Numbered from the stretch's first letter, positions 29,701-37,815 are shown. The stretch: DNA of 64,000 nucleotides from Salvator merianae (GCA_003586115.2 QVOM02000115.1:9683980-9747979); one strand, 5' to 3'. Notes: generated from the letters alone by a model not told the origin. Translations and numbers: made by a program.

Positions 29701-32700
29701 TTAATCTTTTAATAAAAAGCTAAAAAAACCCCAGCAAAATAAGCCATTTTTACTCACATATAACAGCATGTAATCAGAAGTTCAGTGCAACCTTGGGAAC
29801 ACATTGAAAAATCTGATAAATTAACAAATATGTGGAGTTTCACAGCCCGATACCATTGCAAACCCTGCTCAGAACCAGATCTTCCCAGCTTTAAATAATG
29901 TAACAAGATCATGCATTTGCTAGCTATTTTCAGAATCTCTGAAGCCGAGTATGCATATTTATGTGCACCCTCTCAATCTCACTGAGAACAGCACAGGCAC
30001 TTTAATACGGTTACCTTTTCAAGCACTAGCATCCTACCTGCCCAGCCAGTATAGCCAGTGCAATCCCTGGGATCTGCTGATTTCAGCCCCCTTTCCATTT
30101 GCTGGAGAAGCTCCCTGATCTTATTGTTCAGATGCTGAGTGAACTCAGGAGTCAGCTGCAGACATATGAAGAAAAATATTGTGTTAAAGATCAGCAGCAT
30201 GCGGTGGCTTATCAGACTGCAGCAATATGAGCTTGTCAGATAAAGGGCTTTGAAGTGCTCAGTGCTTTCAGAACTCTTTCAGGTACCTCCCAAATAGGAT
30301 AGTGGTGATCAGCAGCAATAATGGGACAAAGATAGGTAAAAATCACAATCACCCAAACTCAAATTCATTTATTTGGTGGTAGAGAACTACCTATGATTAC
30401 AAACTTCACTATTTAAAGCTGTTTCCTCCTGTCCCCAGGGATAACTTAGTTATCCATGTCATTTATTACCTGAAGGATACAGCACTGTTGTGCTTTACCC
30501 TGAGGGGTCCTTGGAGGTTACTCAGATTTTAACAGCAGATTCTGCTAGCTGACTGCAGTTTGACACATAGGATGGAAACAGCACATTGTAATACAGCTTG
30601 ACAGATTGTGCTGAGTCACCACAAATCTGCAGCAGGTAGATACAAGGTACACTGGGATAGAGTGCTACAGTAAGCATGTAAAGTTTAATTCCCAAATAGA
30701 ATCAAACATATGCCAGGGAATAACAGTTCTTATTGTACGATCTTTCTGCATTTCCCAAGTACTTCAGGACACGTTTCTCTCCTTCACACCTAAAATGTCA
30801 AACACTCCACTGCTGTGTCAAATGTAAGCACTTTTGAAACTGGAACCTTAAGGATGACTACCAACCTAAGGCTTTGGAAAAGCAGGGACTCATAGATATA
30901 CTTAAAGACAGAAGGCACTCCTAGGAAGCTTAGTGGTCAGGTGTGTTTTAACATAGATCTGCAAAAGGAGGCAGATTACAGTAGCAGCCTAGTTTCTTTC
31001 TACCACAATCTTTTTATACCAGAAATAACAGCAGAGAGGCAAAGTGCTAATGTAGAACAAGTTTGGATGGGAAAAAGATACACACAACTCCATCTCTCAA
31101 TAAACAGCAGGGGGAAAGTCAAAGCAGAAAACAAGCCAAGAGCTTCCAATGAATTTTCTCTGTTTCCCATGACCGCACTGATTTCAGCAGCAAAATGATT
31201 TTTTTTTTCCTTAAAATAAAAGTAAACTCAGTGCTTTAGTTTGCCATTGGTTAACCTTTCAGCCCAACAACCTGATGAGATTGCAAGTTCCTACTGTACT
31301 AGTTAGCAAACCAATAATTTAAAAAGCTGGGAGGGATGATAACGCTTTCATCAACTGGTAAGCATGGATGCATATTAAAGGGTTAGAGGTAAACACATCT
31401 GCCGCTGACATGTGCTCCTTAGCAGCATAAGAAGCGCCCCACAAGGCCAGACCAGTTGCTTATCTAGTTCAGCACTTTGTTCATACAGATCCATCATGGG
31501 ACCTAATGCTGAAGGGCAGGATATAAATTCTTAAATAAAAATAAACCAGTTGCACAAGGAAGCCCATCAGCAGGACATGAGTTCACAGCTTGGTCTGCTC
31601 ACAGTCTTTCAGCAGCTGGTTTTCAGAGGTGAACCAAGTTGCATTGCAGAGGCATCTGGGCTACTAGACATGGATTGCCCTGACTTCCACGAAGGCACTC
31701 AAACTCCTTTAAAGCTGTCTAAGCTGGTAGCCCATACCACATCTTGGGATAGCGAAGGCCCTTGGTTGGGTAGCCCAGGGCAAATGAAACCTTGACCTTA
31801 ATCCCATTTTTGTATTTGTGTGCCTCCACTGGATTTACTTTTTCTGTCAGGAGATGGGAGGCCATTTTAAACAGGGTTGGCTTAATCAAACAAAGTGAAC
31901 AAAGGAGCTGGAGTAAGCCTCAAGATTTTCTGAAAACAGTGTTACTACACAAACACCAGCACTGAAGAAAGGGTTTAACTGGTTTTTCTAGATTTATGGT
32001 AACATGAAAGATGCTTACTATATTGCAATGTTTAGTGCAACTATTGCTCTCTGCAGTGCCAATCCCAGTATATCTGCTAGAGGACAAAGCTTGTGTACAC
32101 ATACATCCTGCCCCACGCTTCACTGTGCTTGAGAAAAGCAAGTGATGATGCAGTTCCACTGCTAGCACTGAAGCACGATTTAATTTCAGTTCCCACTGGT
32201 TTCTGTAGGGGAAATCAGGGAGGGACAGCATTTTGCGCTCAACCCTAGCACAAGGTTGTGATAAAAGCAGGGTAGTGATTGTATGAGTTTCCACAATGGG
32301 ACTGCAAAAGAAGTAGATCCCAAATGGGATTTCTCTGCCTTCAGCCATGCTGGTTTAAGATTATGCTAAGCAATGATCTTGCTTTATTGTAGGATAAGGC
32401 AAGCATTAATGAGAGATTTTTTTTAATGTGGTTTGCCACGCTGTAGGAGTTTATTACTGGAGCCATAATATTTTGCTTATTCCCCTACAGACACATTTAA
32501 ATTGCTTCACAAAAAAATAGAGGAGTCCCACAGTGAAGGTAAGCAGCAGGTAATAAATGAATTTGCAAGCTGTAGAAAGAATCCTTCAGACAATTCTATT
32601 TTAGAGGAGTCATCTTTTCAGCCCTTTCCTATCAAAGAAGCTTGGCGCCCTGCTAGAAGACTGTATCCTGCTGCCAAAGGTAGGAAATATCCTGGTGCCA

Positions 32701-34476
32701 ATTAGTTAGGTTGATAAAAAAATTGCAAGTGGGACAGACGACCACTGCACCTCTTGCCTTGCAGACACCTGAGCAAATGTTTCAAAAGCTCTCTGGAGAC
32801 CAATTAGCTCAGCTGGCTCCCAGAGCATACTGCCTCCTGATGACAGCTTAAGCAAGTTCTGCAAGACACTATCCAACAGGAAGTGTTAGTAGCATAGGAA
32901 AAAACATGCATTGTGCGCCTCTGAATAAAGATCCAATGCAGTTGTTTCACACGGAGTTCGGAGCTCAGCTAGCATAGCTGTCACATCCATTTCTGGTGCT
33001 TTTCTTTAAAAATGAGAATAAAAAAGCTTCTCTAAGGGGGAAAAAAGCCTCTGTGCCAGATTAGCTAACATATTGCTGAGATGATAATGCAATGAGACAC
33101 AACTTCAGCCTACTCCTGTATCTCCAGATTATTTTGTTATTCTGGATTGCTGCATCCTTGGCTACAATTACAGCAGCAATCTGCCCCAACGTTTCTTTAT
33201 CATTTTGAGATATTATACCAAAATCAGAAGTGCCATTCTGAACCAAATTAACGCCGTGCTGTCAAAAAGAATGTGCTCTCTTTAGGCTCAAACTCACGGG
33301 TGCTGAAGAATCAACAAAGCACACTCTTTCTAACGATCTTATAAATATTCACTTCCCAAGCCAAACATCCTACAGTAAAATGGTCTCTCATCTCCGAAAA
33401 AGTTGCTGTGGTGATGCTGAGTGTCTCGCCCAAGGGCAATGGGAAAACAATTATACCGTAGGAGTTTGTAAGCTTTTCTGGGCATGTTCTCACACCACAC
33501 CTTTTCCCAAAGAGAAGGCCCCTTCTTTTTTACTTAGCTATTCAATGCATAACTCATCTTCTCCAGTTGTTTGAACAGTTCTGATTCTCTAGGTGAATGC
33601 TGAATAAGGAACTGATGAGCTAGAGGATTTTCTTTTCTCATTTCAACTTTATGATGATTTGTGCTAAATATAAAAACACTGAAAGGCCTGTGCATATTTC
33701 ACTGTGGAATCACAACTATCTCTTGATCCTCCTATACTTCATACAGAAGGACAGTTAATGGGTAGAGAGAGTTTCAACACACCAATTCTATATTTTTTAC
33801 AGACTCTTTGCTTCTTTATTGATTCCCTTGCCCTTGAGGTGCACCATGGAATTACATTACTCCTATCCAGCAGCTGACATAACAGTTTTATTAATAAAAG
33901 TTCATCTGAACTGTAATTGGTGAATAGGACAAAGCTTTTCATTCAATATCCAGCTTTTCTGTTAATATTTTAAAATTCTATCTTGCAAGTCTTTTAAGTG
34001 GTCAACTCAGTAATTATGATTCTGGAAGGATTTCTGATACTAGTGAGAAGTCAAATTTTTACTGTCTATACTGAAAAGAGACAAAAAACAAGGAGGAGGG
34101 ATATGCTTGAATAAGTCAGAGATCCTCATGTGAATTTCTTCAGTTGCATCTCTCTGCATTCAGAACAAGATCAAAGCAGAGTCCAAGGTTATGCGGAACT
34201 TGTCCAGATGGAATTACGCAGGATTATTTATGCAGAACGAAAGAGTTGTGAGTTGAAGCACGTTTAAGATTTTGCAAGTTATTACTGCCAAGCAACATAA
34301 ACAGATAAAGCCATTTCTTCCCCGGGATTGCTTTTTCCTAAGCAAACCATTAGGTTTCTGGAAAGCAAAAGTTAAAACGCAGCACCAAAACTCACCCTCC
34401 CAGAAGAATCAAAATATCCTACAGCCAACGATTTGTCATAGTCTGCAAAAGGATTCGGTAAGGCCCTCTGGGCCAT
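2654..34476 (-). CDS. LANCL1: LANCL1, LanC-like protein 1 (whole spliced CDS, 9 coding exons)
   Basis: Joining nine minus-strand exons (34476-34396, 30155-30038, 17436-17229, 8165-8030, 7315-7169, 6104-5922, 5450-5274, 4487-4415, 2730-2654) gives 399 codons plus TAG, the human LANCL1 length. Every intron starts GT and ends AG, and the phases fit. Zinc ligands fall at Cys276 (HWCHG), Cys322 and His323 (GLCHG), exactly the human positions; Lys317 and Arg364, implicated in glutathione binding in the human enzyme, are present. Family knowledge: LanC-like proteins are cytosolic or membrane-associated seven-fold alpha/alpha toroids related to bacterial lanthionine cyclases. LANCL1 binds glutathione and adds it to dehydroalanine or dehydrobutyrine in damaged proteins. 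No frameshift or premature stop was seen, so the gene should be functional. LANCL2 is excluded by the short N-terminus beginning MAQRALPNPF. Confidence 0.97.
2731..4414 (-). other. LANCL1: LANCL1 last intron
   Basis: Contains the L2-like fragment at 3095-3545. The rest (3546-4414) is unremarkable AT-rich sequence with no further exon seen. Confidence 0.85.
3095..3545 (-). mobile_element. L2-like LINE 3' end (C-terminus of ORF2, UTR and ATTT tail)
   Basis: Read on the minus strand, 3540-3262 contains a decayed LINE C-terminus (CGIVFPLSIEVSQAP then TFRKLVKTHLF). It is followed by a UTR (CCTGAAGGTCTC region read in reverse) and a tail seen on the plus strand as TTTA repeats at about 3099-3121. 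It matches the layout of the longer copy at 39198-40110. Same orientation as LANCL1, inside its last intron. Confidence 0.7.
4415..4487 (-). CDS. LANCL1: LANCL1 coding exon 8, residues 351-374 plus one base
   Basis: A 73-bp exon encoding FAEWCLSYGQHG then CRTPDTPFSLFE. Arg364, implicated in glutathione binding in the human protein, is kept. The acceptor is CTTCTTAG and the donor GAAG/GTAATT, phase 1. It was found by splice-site and homology reading because it is too short to stand out as an open frame. Confidence 0.96.
4488..5921 (-). other. LANCL1: LANCL1 introns either side of coding exon 7 (4488-5273 and 5451-5921)
   Basis: Two short introns of 786 and 471 bp flanking the exon at 5274-5450. 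No repeat or extra exon recognised. Confidence 0.85.
5274..5450 (-). CDS. LANCL1: LANCL1 coding exon 7, residues 292-350, Cys322/His323 zinc ligands
   Basis: Encodes VFGEQKYLSDALQCAEVIWQ through KYLYRACK. It contains KKGYGLCHGTAGNAY, which supplies Lys317, Cys322 and His323. The acceptor is CACCACAG and the donor GCAAG/GTAAAC. Phase 0, 59 codons. Confidence 0.97.
5922..6104 (-). CDS. LANCL1: LANCL1 coding exon 6, residues 231-291, first zinc ligand
   Basis: Encodes PGLGVSQAKLHNLVRPSVDF through YMLLQAYK. It includes HWCHGAPG, with the zinc ligand Cys276. The acceptor is TCCCTCAG and the donor ATAAG/GTAGGC. Phase 0, 61 codons. Confidence 0.97.
6716..7003 (+). mobile_element. tRNA-derived SINE with LINE-type 3' stem-loop and TTC tail
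   Basis: The A box is near 6727-6738 (TGGCTAAGGCAC) and the B box near 6761-6771 (GAGTTCAAGGC), as in a tRNA-derived pol III promoter. The 3' part ends in a strong stem-loop: CCGCTTT at 6939-6945 pairs with AAAGCGG at 6965-6971, enclosing TCAGC-TTCG-GCTGA. It ends with TTC repeats at 6989-7003. It lies in the 6105-7168 intron, antisense to LANCL1. The 3' end resembles the LINE tail at 61785-61855. Confidence 0.8.
7169..7315 (-). CDS. LANCL1: LANCL1 coding exon 5, residues 182-230
   Basis: Encodes VCEAVLESGEKLAKRQNFTA through GLAGIYYYLMQ and contains the near-invariant stretch EYYVGAAHGLAGIYY. The acceptor is CTCCTGGCAG and the donor ATGCAG/GTGAGA. Phase is 0 on both sides, 49 codons. Confidence 0.97.
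7316..8029 (-). other. LANCL1: LANCL1 intron between coding exons 4 and 5
   Basis: 714 bp, no repeat or extra exon recognised apart from a polypyrimidine-rich stretch near 7378-7390. Confidence 0.85.
8030..8165 (-). CDS. LANCL1: LANCL1 coding exon 4, residues 136-181
   Basis: Encodes LLHLPKPDPRVPDEMLYGRM through NHIQQ. The MLYGRxGYLYALLF stretch is a conserved LanC-like core repeat. The acceptor is TGTCTCTAG (phase 2) and the donor CAGCAG/GTACTA (phase 0). Confidence 0.96.
8166..11285 (-). other. LANCL1: LANCL1 intron 3, distal part
   Basis: Apart from the open segment at 9066-9257 I see only unstructured AT-rich sequence and small A-tracts (10250-10265, 10859-10872). Confidence 0.6.
9066..9257 (-). 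other. Unrecognised exon-like open segment in LANCL1 intron 3
   Basis: An open frame covers 9276-9010 on the minus strand. Within it, 9257-9066 is bounded by an AG (weak acceptor, TGTCTCTCAAG) and a strong donor (GAAA/GTGAGA). It is 192 bp, phase 1-1, with protein-like composition (DMETVHLCILALQFDEQYRS; then WLSYNAREFLKNNQ). I do not recognise the protein. It cannot be an in-frame LANCL1 cassette because the host intron is phase 2. It could be a pseudogene fragment or chance. Confidence 0.25.
11286..11765 (+). repeat. Dispersed reptilian repeat (GAGCCCTGCTGGATCAG family)
   Basis: Begins GAGCCCTGCTGGATCAGGCC and carries the typical order of segments of a repeat common in squamate DNA: 'CAGTGGCCCACCA', then 'ATGAATTTGTCTAA', 'GGCAGTAAATTCCATAG', 'GGGTGAAAAAATA' and so on. 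Family membership is from memory; I cannot assign it firmly to a SINE or LINE class. A broken relative lies at 31405-31780. Confidence 0.6.
13105..13306 (+). mobile_element. tRNA-derived SINE with CAA tail and target duplication
   Basis: tRNA-like head with A box TAGTTCAGTGGTAGAGC (13119-13135) and B box GGTTCAATTCC (about 13161-13171), a conserved body (AACCACTTCTGTATTTCTGCC) and a CAA-repeat tail ending near 13306. AAATACCTGT at 13095-13104 and AAATACCTAT at 13305-13314 form a 10-bp target duplication with one mismatch. Four copies of this family are in the window. Confidence 0.85.
14294..14502. mobile_element. Small DNA element with 15-bp perfect terminal inverted repeats
   Basis: GGCTGTGATCAGACA at 14294-14308 is exactly inverted at 14488-14502. 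The 209-bp interior has no coding potential. No clear target duplication is visible. The ends resemble those of the elements at 46827-47282 and 51446-51740 (GGGTGCRATCAGACA), so these may be relatives. Confidence 0.65.
14691..14950. repeat. Foldback repeat, copy A of the GGGACC-core family
   Basis: 14691-14717 and 14721-14747 are 27-bp inverted repeats (TGGTATACCAAAC against GTTTGGTGTACCA at the outer ends). They form a hairpin with a loop of a few bases. Beyond it comes GGGGACCAGCTTTGGTGGTAC, related to the cores listed for 27504, 28477, 42831 and 54572. Translations of the two strands look alike here because of the palindrome; none is a gene. Confidence 0.55.
16445..16560 (-). repeat. LINE 3'-UTR fragment (low confidence)
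   Basis: TTATGTATTGCTTTACCCC ... CTGAAGTGGTTTACAA resembles the 3' untranslated tails of the CR1/L2 LINEs elsewhere in the window (22885-22960, 38290-38420). Orientation inferred from the order of segments. Confidence 0.4.
16680..16975. repeat. Segment dense in GGTTCAAA/TTTGAACC motifs
   Basis: About 300 bp packed with short complementary words such as GGTTCATTTTTGAACC, GGTTCAAACTC, TTTGAATTGAAACGG and TTTGAACCTGAATTTGAAC. It ends in CACGCACATCTCTA. Similar GAACY-rich blocks ending in a TGCACATCCCTA-like terminus are known from non-autonomous hAT-type elements of reptiles; that assignment is from memory. The left end was not found. Confidence 0.5.
17229..17436 (-). CDS. LANCL1: LANCL1 coding exon 3, residues 67-135 plus two bases
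   Basis: Encodes GIALLYLHLHDVYGDPSY through CITR. It contains the family motif SITFLCGDAGPLAV, one of the GxxG-type repeats lining the toroid. The acceptor is CTTGCAG (phase 1) and the donor CCCG/GTAATG (phase 2). Confidence 0.96.
17437..22100 (-). other. LANCL1: LANCL1 intron 2, distal part
   Basis: Mostly unremarkable. 18839-18877 is a degenerate GTA/GCA trinucleotide run. No exon or clear transposon recognised between 17,437 and 22,100. Confidence 0.6.
22104..22871 (-). mobile_element. Tc1-like DNA transposon, internally deleted
   Basis: The terminal inverted repeats are CAGTACTATGCAAAAGTTTT at the left and the inverse of CAGTACTGGTCAAAAGTTTT at the right. They are flanked by TA at 22102-22103 and 22872-22873, the TA duplication expected of Tc1/mariner. 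At 768 bp it is about half the usual Tc1 length. The minus strand carries the C-terminal part of a transposase, and the N-terminal DNA-binding region is missing. Not autonomous. Confidence 0.92.
22354..22845 (-). pseudogene. Tc1 transposase remnant (C-terminal catalytic part)
   Basis: Reading from 22845 down, a WKNAAKVLWTNKSK segment is followed by an in-frame TAG at 22734-22732. An open stretch from 22716 to 22354 then includes VWGCISAKG, FILQQDNNPKHTA (second catalytic Asp) and WPPQSPDLNIIESVWDY (catalytic Glu). The first catalytic Asp of the usual LWTDESK motif reads Asn here. The missing N-terminus, the stop and the lost Asp all indicate a dead copy. Confidence 0.9.
22885..22960 (-). repeat. 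LINE 3'-end fragment
   Basis: TTTATTTATTTGTATTTCTATCCCACCC followed by AAAGGTCTCAGGACAGCTT matches the 3' ends of the L2-like copies at 3099 and 39198 (AAAGGTCTCAGGGTAGG). It directly abuts the right end of the Tc1 element. Confidence 0.6.
23100..23373. repeat. Dispersed DNA repeat, partner of 53640-53960
   Basis: Shares the same ordered landmarks with 53640-53960: GGAAAACCTG...CAGGTTTTCC, then GGTTGCCACAGAT...TGTGGCAATCC (each a small inverted repeat), then CCCTGTCTGGATGGGGCTTTAG at the right end. Confidence 0.55.
23571..23706 (-). mobile_element. tRNA-derived SINE, 5' portion, minus strand
   Basis: Reverse complement of the tRNA-like head seen at 13105: GTTTGCTCTACCACTGAGCT (inverted A box) and GGATGAAACCAGC (inverted B box). 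The 3' CAA tail is not present. Confidence 0.75.
23710..27300 (-). other. LANCL1: LANCL1 intron 2, middle part
   Basis: No exon recognised. 25885-25950 faintly resembles a LINE 3' UTR (TTTATTTAAAGCATTTATAG ... GGCAGCTGGCAAC). The longest open frame, at 25221-25697, shows no recognisable protein. Confidence 0.5.
27470..27800. repeat. Foldback repeat, copy B of the GGGACC-core family
   Basis: The core 27504-27557 reads AGGGGGACCCATTTTGAAGG ... ATTGAAATGTGTCCCCCT, an imperfect palindrome. Downstream are further small inverted repeats (CAGGAACTTCAGTTCCT and TCTCCAGGAAGAG). Several overlapping open frames here are by-products of the palindromes. Confidence 0.55.
28400..28620. repeat. Foldback repeat, copy C of the GGGACC-core family
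   Basis: Core 28477-28526: GGGGACCCATTCTGG ... CCACTAAAATGGGTCCCT, an imperfect palindrome, with outer similarity to copies B and E (AGGTTCCTAGAC before it). Confidence 0.5.
28860..29735 (+). mobile_element. L1 LINE 3' end (ORF2 C-terminus, UTR and A-rich tail)
   Basis: The plus strand shows L1 ORF2 C-terminal remnants: CWRGLSMETHIFSNVVG, then FWSKIHGEILLITPQNIPLM at 29057-29239, and WYNEKWKIMINEY with RLEQGTRTSMCLEMWE at 29303-29500, separated by stops and frameshifts. It ends in TTAATCTTTTAATAAAAAGC and an A-rich tail near 29735. Antisense to LANCL1. Confidence 0.8.
30038..30155 (-). CDS. LANCL1: LANCL1 coding exon 2, residues 28-66 plus one base
   Basis: Encodes LTPEFTQHLNNKIRELLQQM and continues to YTGWA, the conserved first helices. 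The acceptor is TCTGCAG and the donor GCAG/GTAGGA, leaving phase 1. The next intron (30037-17437) is about 12.6 kb, the largest in the gene. Confidence 0.95.
31405..31780 (+). repeat. Broken copy of the GAGCCCTGCTGGATCAG repeat family
   Basis: AGCAGCATAAGAAGCGCC...CCAGACCAG...CTAGTTCAGCA matches the 5' part of the family. AAAGCTGTCTAAGCTGGTAG...CACATCTTGGGATAGCG at 31710-31755 matches its later part. Between them a short LINE-like tail (GGGCAGGATATAAATTC, 31515-31531) and unrelated sequence intervene. Confidence 0.45.
32491..32679 (+). other. Unrecognised exon-like open segment antisense to LANCL1
   Basis: A good acceptor (TTATTCCCCTACAG) and a donor (GCCAAAG/GTAGGA) bound 189 bp that stay open in one frame, phase 1-1. 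Translation includes KKIEESHSEGKQQVINEFAS and FQPFPIKEAWRPARRLYPAA. The composition is hydrophilic and protein-like. I do not recognise it and see no partner exon. It could be an exon of an antisense transcript, a relic, or chance. Confidence 0.25.
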
Positions 34477-34493
34477 CTTTGCAGAGCGCAAAC
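34396..34493 (-). CDS. LANCL1: LANCL1 exon 2: end of 5' UTR and start codon, residues 1-27
   Basis: The coding part is 34476-34396, ending SSGR before the donor GTGAG. The ATG at 34476-34474 has A at -3 and G at +4, a good Kozak context. An acceptor (TTCTTGGCAG) sits just upstream, leaving 17 bases of 5' UTR in this exon, so a separate non-coding first exon is needed. The reading frame stays open through the acceptor into intron, but that longer version lacks homology. Intron phase 0. Confidence 0.95.
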
Positions 34494-34795
34494 CTGCCAA
34501 GAACGTTAAAAAAAAACAAGGAAGAAAAAAGGGGAAAGGTACTGTTATTGACAAGTTGGTGATTCTCTTGCAACTGCACTCTTCTATGCAAATACTGAAT
34601 TTAATAAAGGCCTCTGCTTGTCCTGTGCACCCAAAGACTCAGGAGAATGAGATATCTCTTACTAGACCGCCGGTTAGGGGTGACAGTGCTAAAAATAGAC
34701 CAGACCACGAAAGGAGGCTATTTAAAAAATGCTCCCCCACCCCTCACTCAGGCAAGAAAGCTAAATGCACCGAACACATCCCTTCCCGCAACCCT

Positions 34796-35000
34796 CCTTA
34801 CGATGTCTGCGACGAGACCACCGCGAAGTGAGCGACTCTCCTTCCCCTTCCTGCCGACGCAAACCAACCAATCCTTGCTCGGTAGGACCGCGTGTCTGAA
34901 CAACACACCTCCGACTTCTTAAAGCGACAGTGACAGTTGGAACCTGGCGTGGATTCCAGTGCGGGAGGAGGCGACTAATTCAGTAGCTTAGAACTACCAC
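34796..35000. promoter_or_regulatory. Probable LANCL1 promoter region
   Basis: A short CpG-enriched, TATA-less stretch at the 5' end of the proposed first exon, with a CCAAT box at 34868-34872 (plus strand). In mammals LANCL1 and CPS1 are head to head, so plus-strand transcription from here is possible, but nothing in the sequence proves it. Confidence 0.4.
34802..34930 (-). other. LANCL1: LANCL1 non-coding first exon (proposed)
   Basis: A good minus-strand donor, GACATCG/GTAAGG, lies at 34801. It opens a roughly 300-bp intron leading to the acceptor before the start-codon exon. The sequence upstream of it has more CpG than its surroundings (for example around 34802-34900). The transcription start, and hence the upper limit given, is a guess. 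Confidence 0.5.
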
Positions 35001-36222
35001 TAATTTCTCGAAAATGACTGCCTTTACTCTCTCTTTCAGTGTTTTTTTTTTTCTTTTTTGCACTCGGACATATAGCTTATTATACCTATTGGTGCCTACT
35101 CGATAATTAAGGGTTGCAAGCTTATCTCCCTTCTCTTACACAAGAAGCAGCCCGACCCGATCCTATAGCCAAATCTTCATAGAAGTAGAGGTTATAACAC
35201 TGTGTTTCTGCGTGGGTAGAATCGAAAGCGCATTATTTACTTGTTGACACACTCTCCCCCATGCCCTGGTCTTCTTTCTGTTCTTCTGCTTGCTTGTCCC
35301 TATATCTCGTATTTCGCCTCAGGTAACCCTTCTGACATTCTAAAGCATCATATAACCCTTTTAAAAACAACAACTAACTTTTCAACTTACGCACATGTTC
35401 AAAGAGGCTTTTTTTTTCCCGAAAACCTGATAAGGAGGAATCGCTCAAAGCAAAAACACTTTTATCTCAAAGAACTGCGATGTCTATCAATGACAGTACA
35501 TTACTCACGTTAAATCACCATAAGCGGTCGCCTGTTGTGATAAATAACACGTCTTATCCTTGCCTGTTGTTTCAAGCAAGGATTATACCATGTTAACAAA
35601 CAAATTTCCCTCGCACCACCTTGTTAGATTGCTAAACCAACAAAGGCTTCACTTAGTATCCCAACTTATAAATGCAGCGATATCTGTACATTGTATTTCG
35701 CAATATATGGGCTTTTTTTTTTTTTTTTACAATACCTTTTTTATTCCTCTTTGTAATATTCATCTGTCTTCCTTTCACCTTTTTTCCTTGTTAATTCCAT
35801 AAAAGATTACCACCATCCTGTCTTCTTCTTTTTTTACTACTGAGCCTAATCTTGTTTCATAAACTGCTGATCAAGATACAGAAATTTAATAAGTGAAGTT
35901 TTTCTTACTATAGTACCAACTGGAGGTGAATGAATGGCTAAATTTCTGTGTGTGGTGCTTCTGTGAAAGGCACAGGAGGCAGCTTATTATCGGCAGGGGA
36001 GCAAAAGTGTCTTGGCTGGGCCTAAATCCCTTATTTTAGTTGGTTTTGTAGGTTTAACCCTGCAAAAGATAAATCTGTTTGAAAAGATATTGATTTAAAT
36101 TAGGTGGTAGACAAGCTATTGCTCTGTAATTGAGTTATGCTGGGTCTTAACATAACTTAGATTTATACTGTGTACTACTGTAACTGGTCAGGAGGACTTT
36201 TGCAGTGCACATGACATCCATG
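35000..36222. other. Upstream flank of LANCL1, no gene recognised
   Basis: AT-rich with long T-runs (35040-35058, 35711-35728). No exon or repeat identified. Confidence 0.5.
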
Positions 36223-36410
36223 TGGGAATGGCTGTAGCTCAGAGGTAGAGAAATTGCTTGGAAAACAGAGGGTGGCTGGTTTGATCCCTGGCCTCTCCTT
36301 AGAAGTAGGCAGTTGCAAACCACTTCTGTATCTCTGCCAAGAAAACTGCATGGAGGTGCCCATGCAGTCAACCAGAAGTCAGGCACAACTCAGTGGTACT
36401 CAACACAATA
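36223..36410 (+). mobile_element. tRNA-derived SINE
   Basis: GGGAATGGCTGTAGCTCAGA with GGTAGAG (A box) and GGTTTGATCCC (B box), then AACCACTTCTGTATCTCTGCC and AGTCAACCAGAAGTCAGGC as in the 13105 copy, ending in CAACACAATAAAA. Confidence 0.82.
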
Positions 36411-37201
36411 AAAACTGGTATCTATGGCACTTAGAAAATGGTGTTACAACATATAAAAACATTAGCTGTGAGAAGTTGAGAGATCACGTCTCTTCATACC
36501 CTGCCACAAAGAGGGTTGCTGTATTGATTCCTGGTTAGGGTTCTTGTATCTGTAATGGCTGTATAGAGGACGGCCTTTTAGAGATTAAGGCTGCATCCAG
36601 ATGTTGCTTACTCATTTTCCCTTAGGTTGATGCTATGCCTGAAGAGAGCAGCTAAAGTTGCTGAAGAAAGAATGATATCCAAACCTCTGGTTCTGAATGG
36701 AATCCAAATGATTGTTCTTGTGAGGAATTTCAGCAGCTGTTTCCGGCGGTGCCTGCTGCTATATCTGCTCAAGTTCCCTCTTCTACACAACTGTGACAAA
36801 AATCCAGGGATGGCCAGTGCAAGTGGATGCAAATGGTAGCTCCTTCCACCGCACACACCCCATTTGCCTAGGGCACCACCCTGTTCCACAGTTGGCTGGC
36901 CACCACTAAGTCCATTCTCAAAATGCATGCCTCTTCCTTTCTCTCCAGTTCCTGCAAGGAGAAGGACAATATATCCTCCATTTTCTTTTTTTGTCTTGTC
37001 CTTGCAAGGAAAAGGACACAATGTTTCCTCCCATTTCCCTTGGCAGTGCAGAAGGGAAGCAACCTTTCTTTTCATTAAAAGAGGACTTTTGCATAAAACT
37101 GGTGCTGTGCTTCAGCGCCTCTAGGGCAAACACAGAACAGCCTAGAATTTTTCTTTGAGAATGCTAGGGGGTGGGGATGCATGCTGGTTGGTGTACACCT
37201 C

Positions 37202-37815
37202 AACTGTGCTTGTTTGGGGGTGCCGTCCCCTTACCCACGTCACCATCAACTTTGCCATCCGCACCACATAACTTCCTTGTGGAACATATGTCACTGTGGA
37301 TGTCTGGGGGGGGGGAGGGGAGGTGGAGTCCATTTGCTCACCACTAACATCACTATCACAAATATTGATCCCCTCACACATTCCTCCTTTTTCACTGAGC
37401 TTTCCCCCCTTTTTCACTGAGCTTTTCAATTCACACTGCGTTGAAATTGGACAGTTATGCAAAACTGCAACTGCAAAGGAGAAGAAATTGAGACGTGGCA
37501 CTCAAGAAGCTTTACTGTGCGGTAGATGTGGAACTGAAGTTGTGTTTGGGTGAATACAGGCTGGAGGGGGGAAAGGAACAAACGGTGAATGACCAGTAAT
37601 GCCATGAAGGAAATCCATGTTCTGGTATGACAACAGGGAAATGCAAAGGGTGGAATTTGACTTTTCTGGGACTGCATCCAATCACTGACTGCACAGAGTG
37701 GGGAATTTGATGGCAGGCGGGGAAAGAAAGGTACCGTTTCCTGATGCCGCGCACAGGAAAAACGAGGTGTGAGAATGAGCAAGTCTGAATTGAGTCTGCA
37801 TTATAATACAAATGT
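37202..37815. repeat. About 600-bp dispersed repeat, partner of 48988-49615
   Basis: Co-linear with 48988-49615: TGCTTGTTTGGGGGTGC, TGGATGTCTGGG, AAGAAGCTTTACTGTG, GAATACAGGCTGGAGGGGG, AATCCATGTTCTG, CCAATCACTGACTGCA, GAGAATGAGCAAGTC, then GCATTATAATACAAATGT. No coding frame is conserved between the copies. Class unknown. Confidence 0.65.

Larger units (their letters stand above)
30156..34395 (-). other. LANCL1: LANCL1 intron 1 of the coding region
   Basis: About 4.2 kb. It holds the broken dispersed repeat at 31405-31780 and the antisense exon-like segment at 32491-32679. The rest is unremarkable. Confidence 0.7.

Noticed and set aside
34477..34554. Upstream in-frame extension of LANCL1 starting at a farther codon
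   Set aside because: It crosses a clear splice acceptor, and the known family N-terminus starts at MAQR.
36608..37075. 155-codon minus-strand frame
   Set aside because: Overlapping frames on both strands, no splice context, no recognisable protein.
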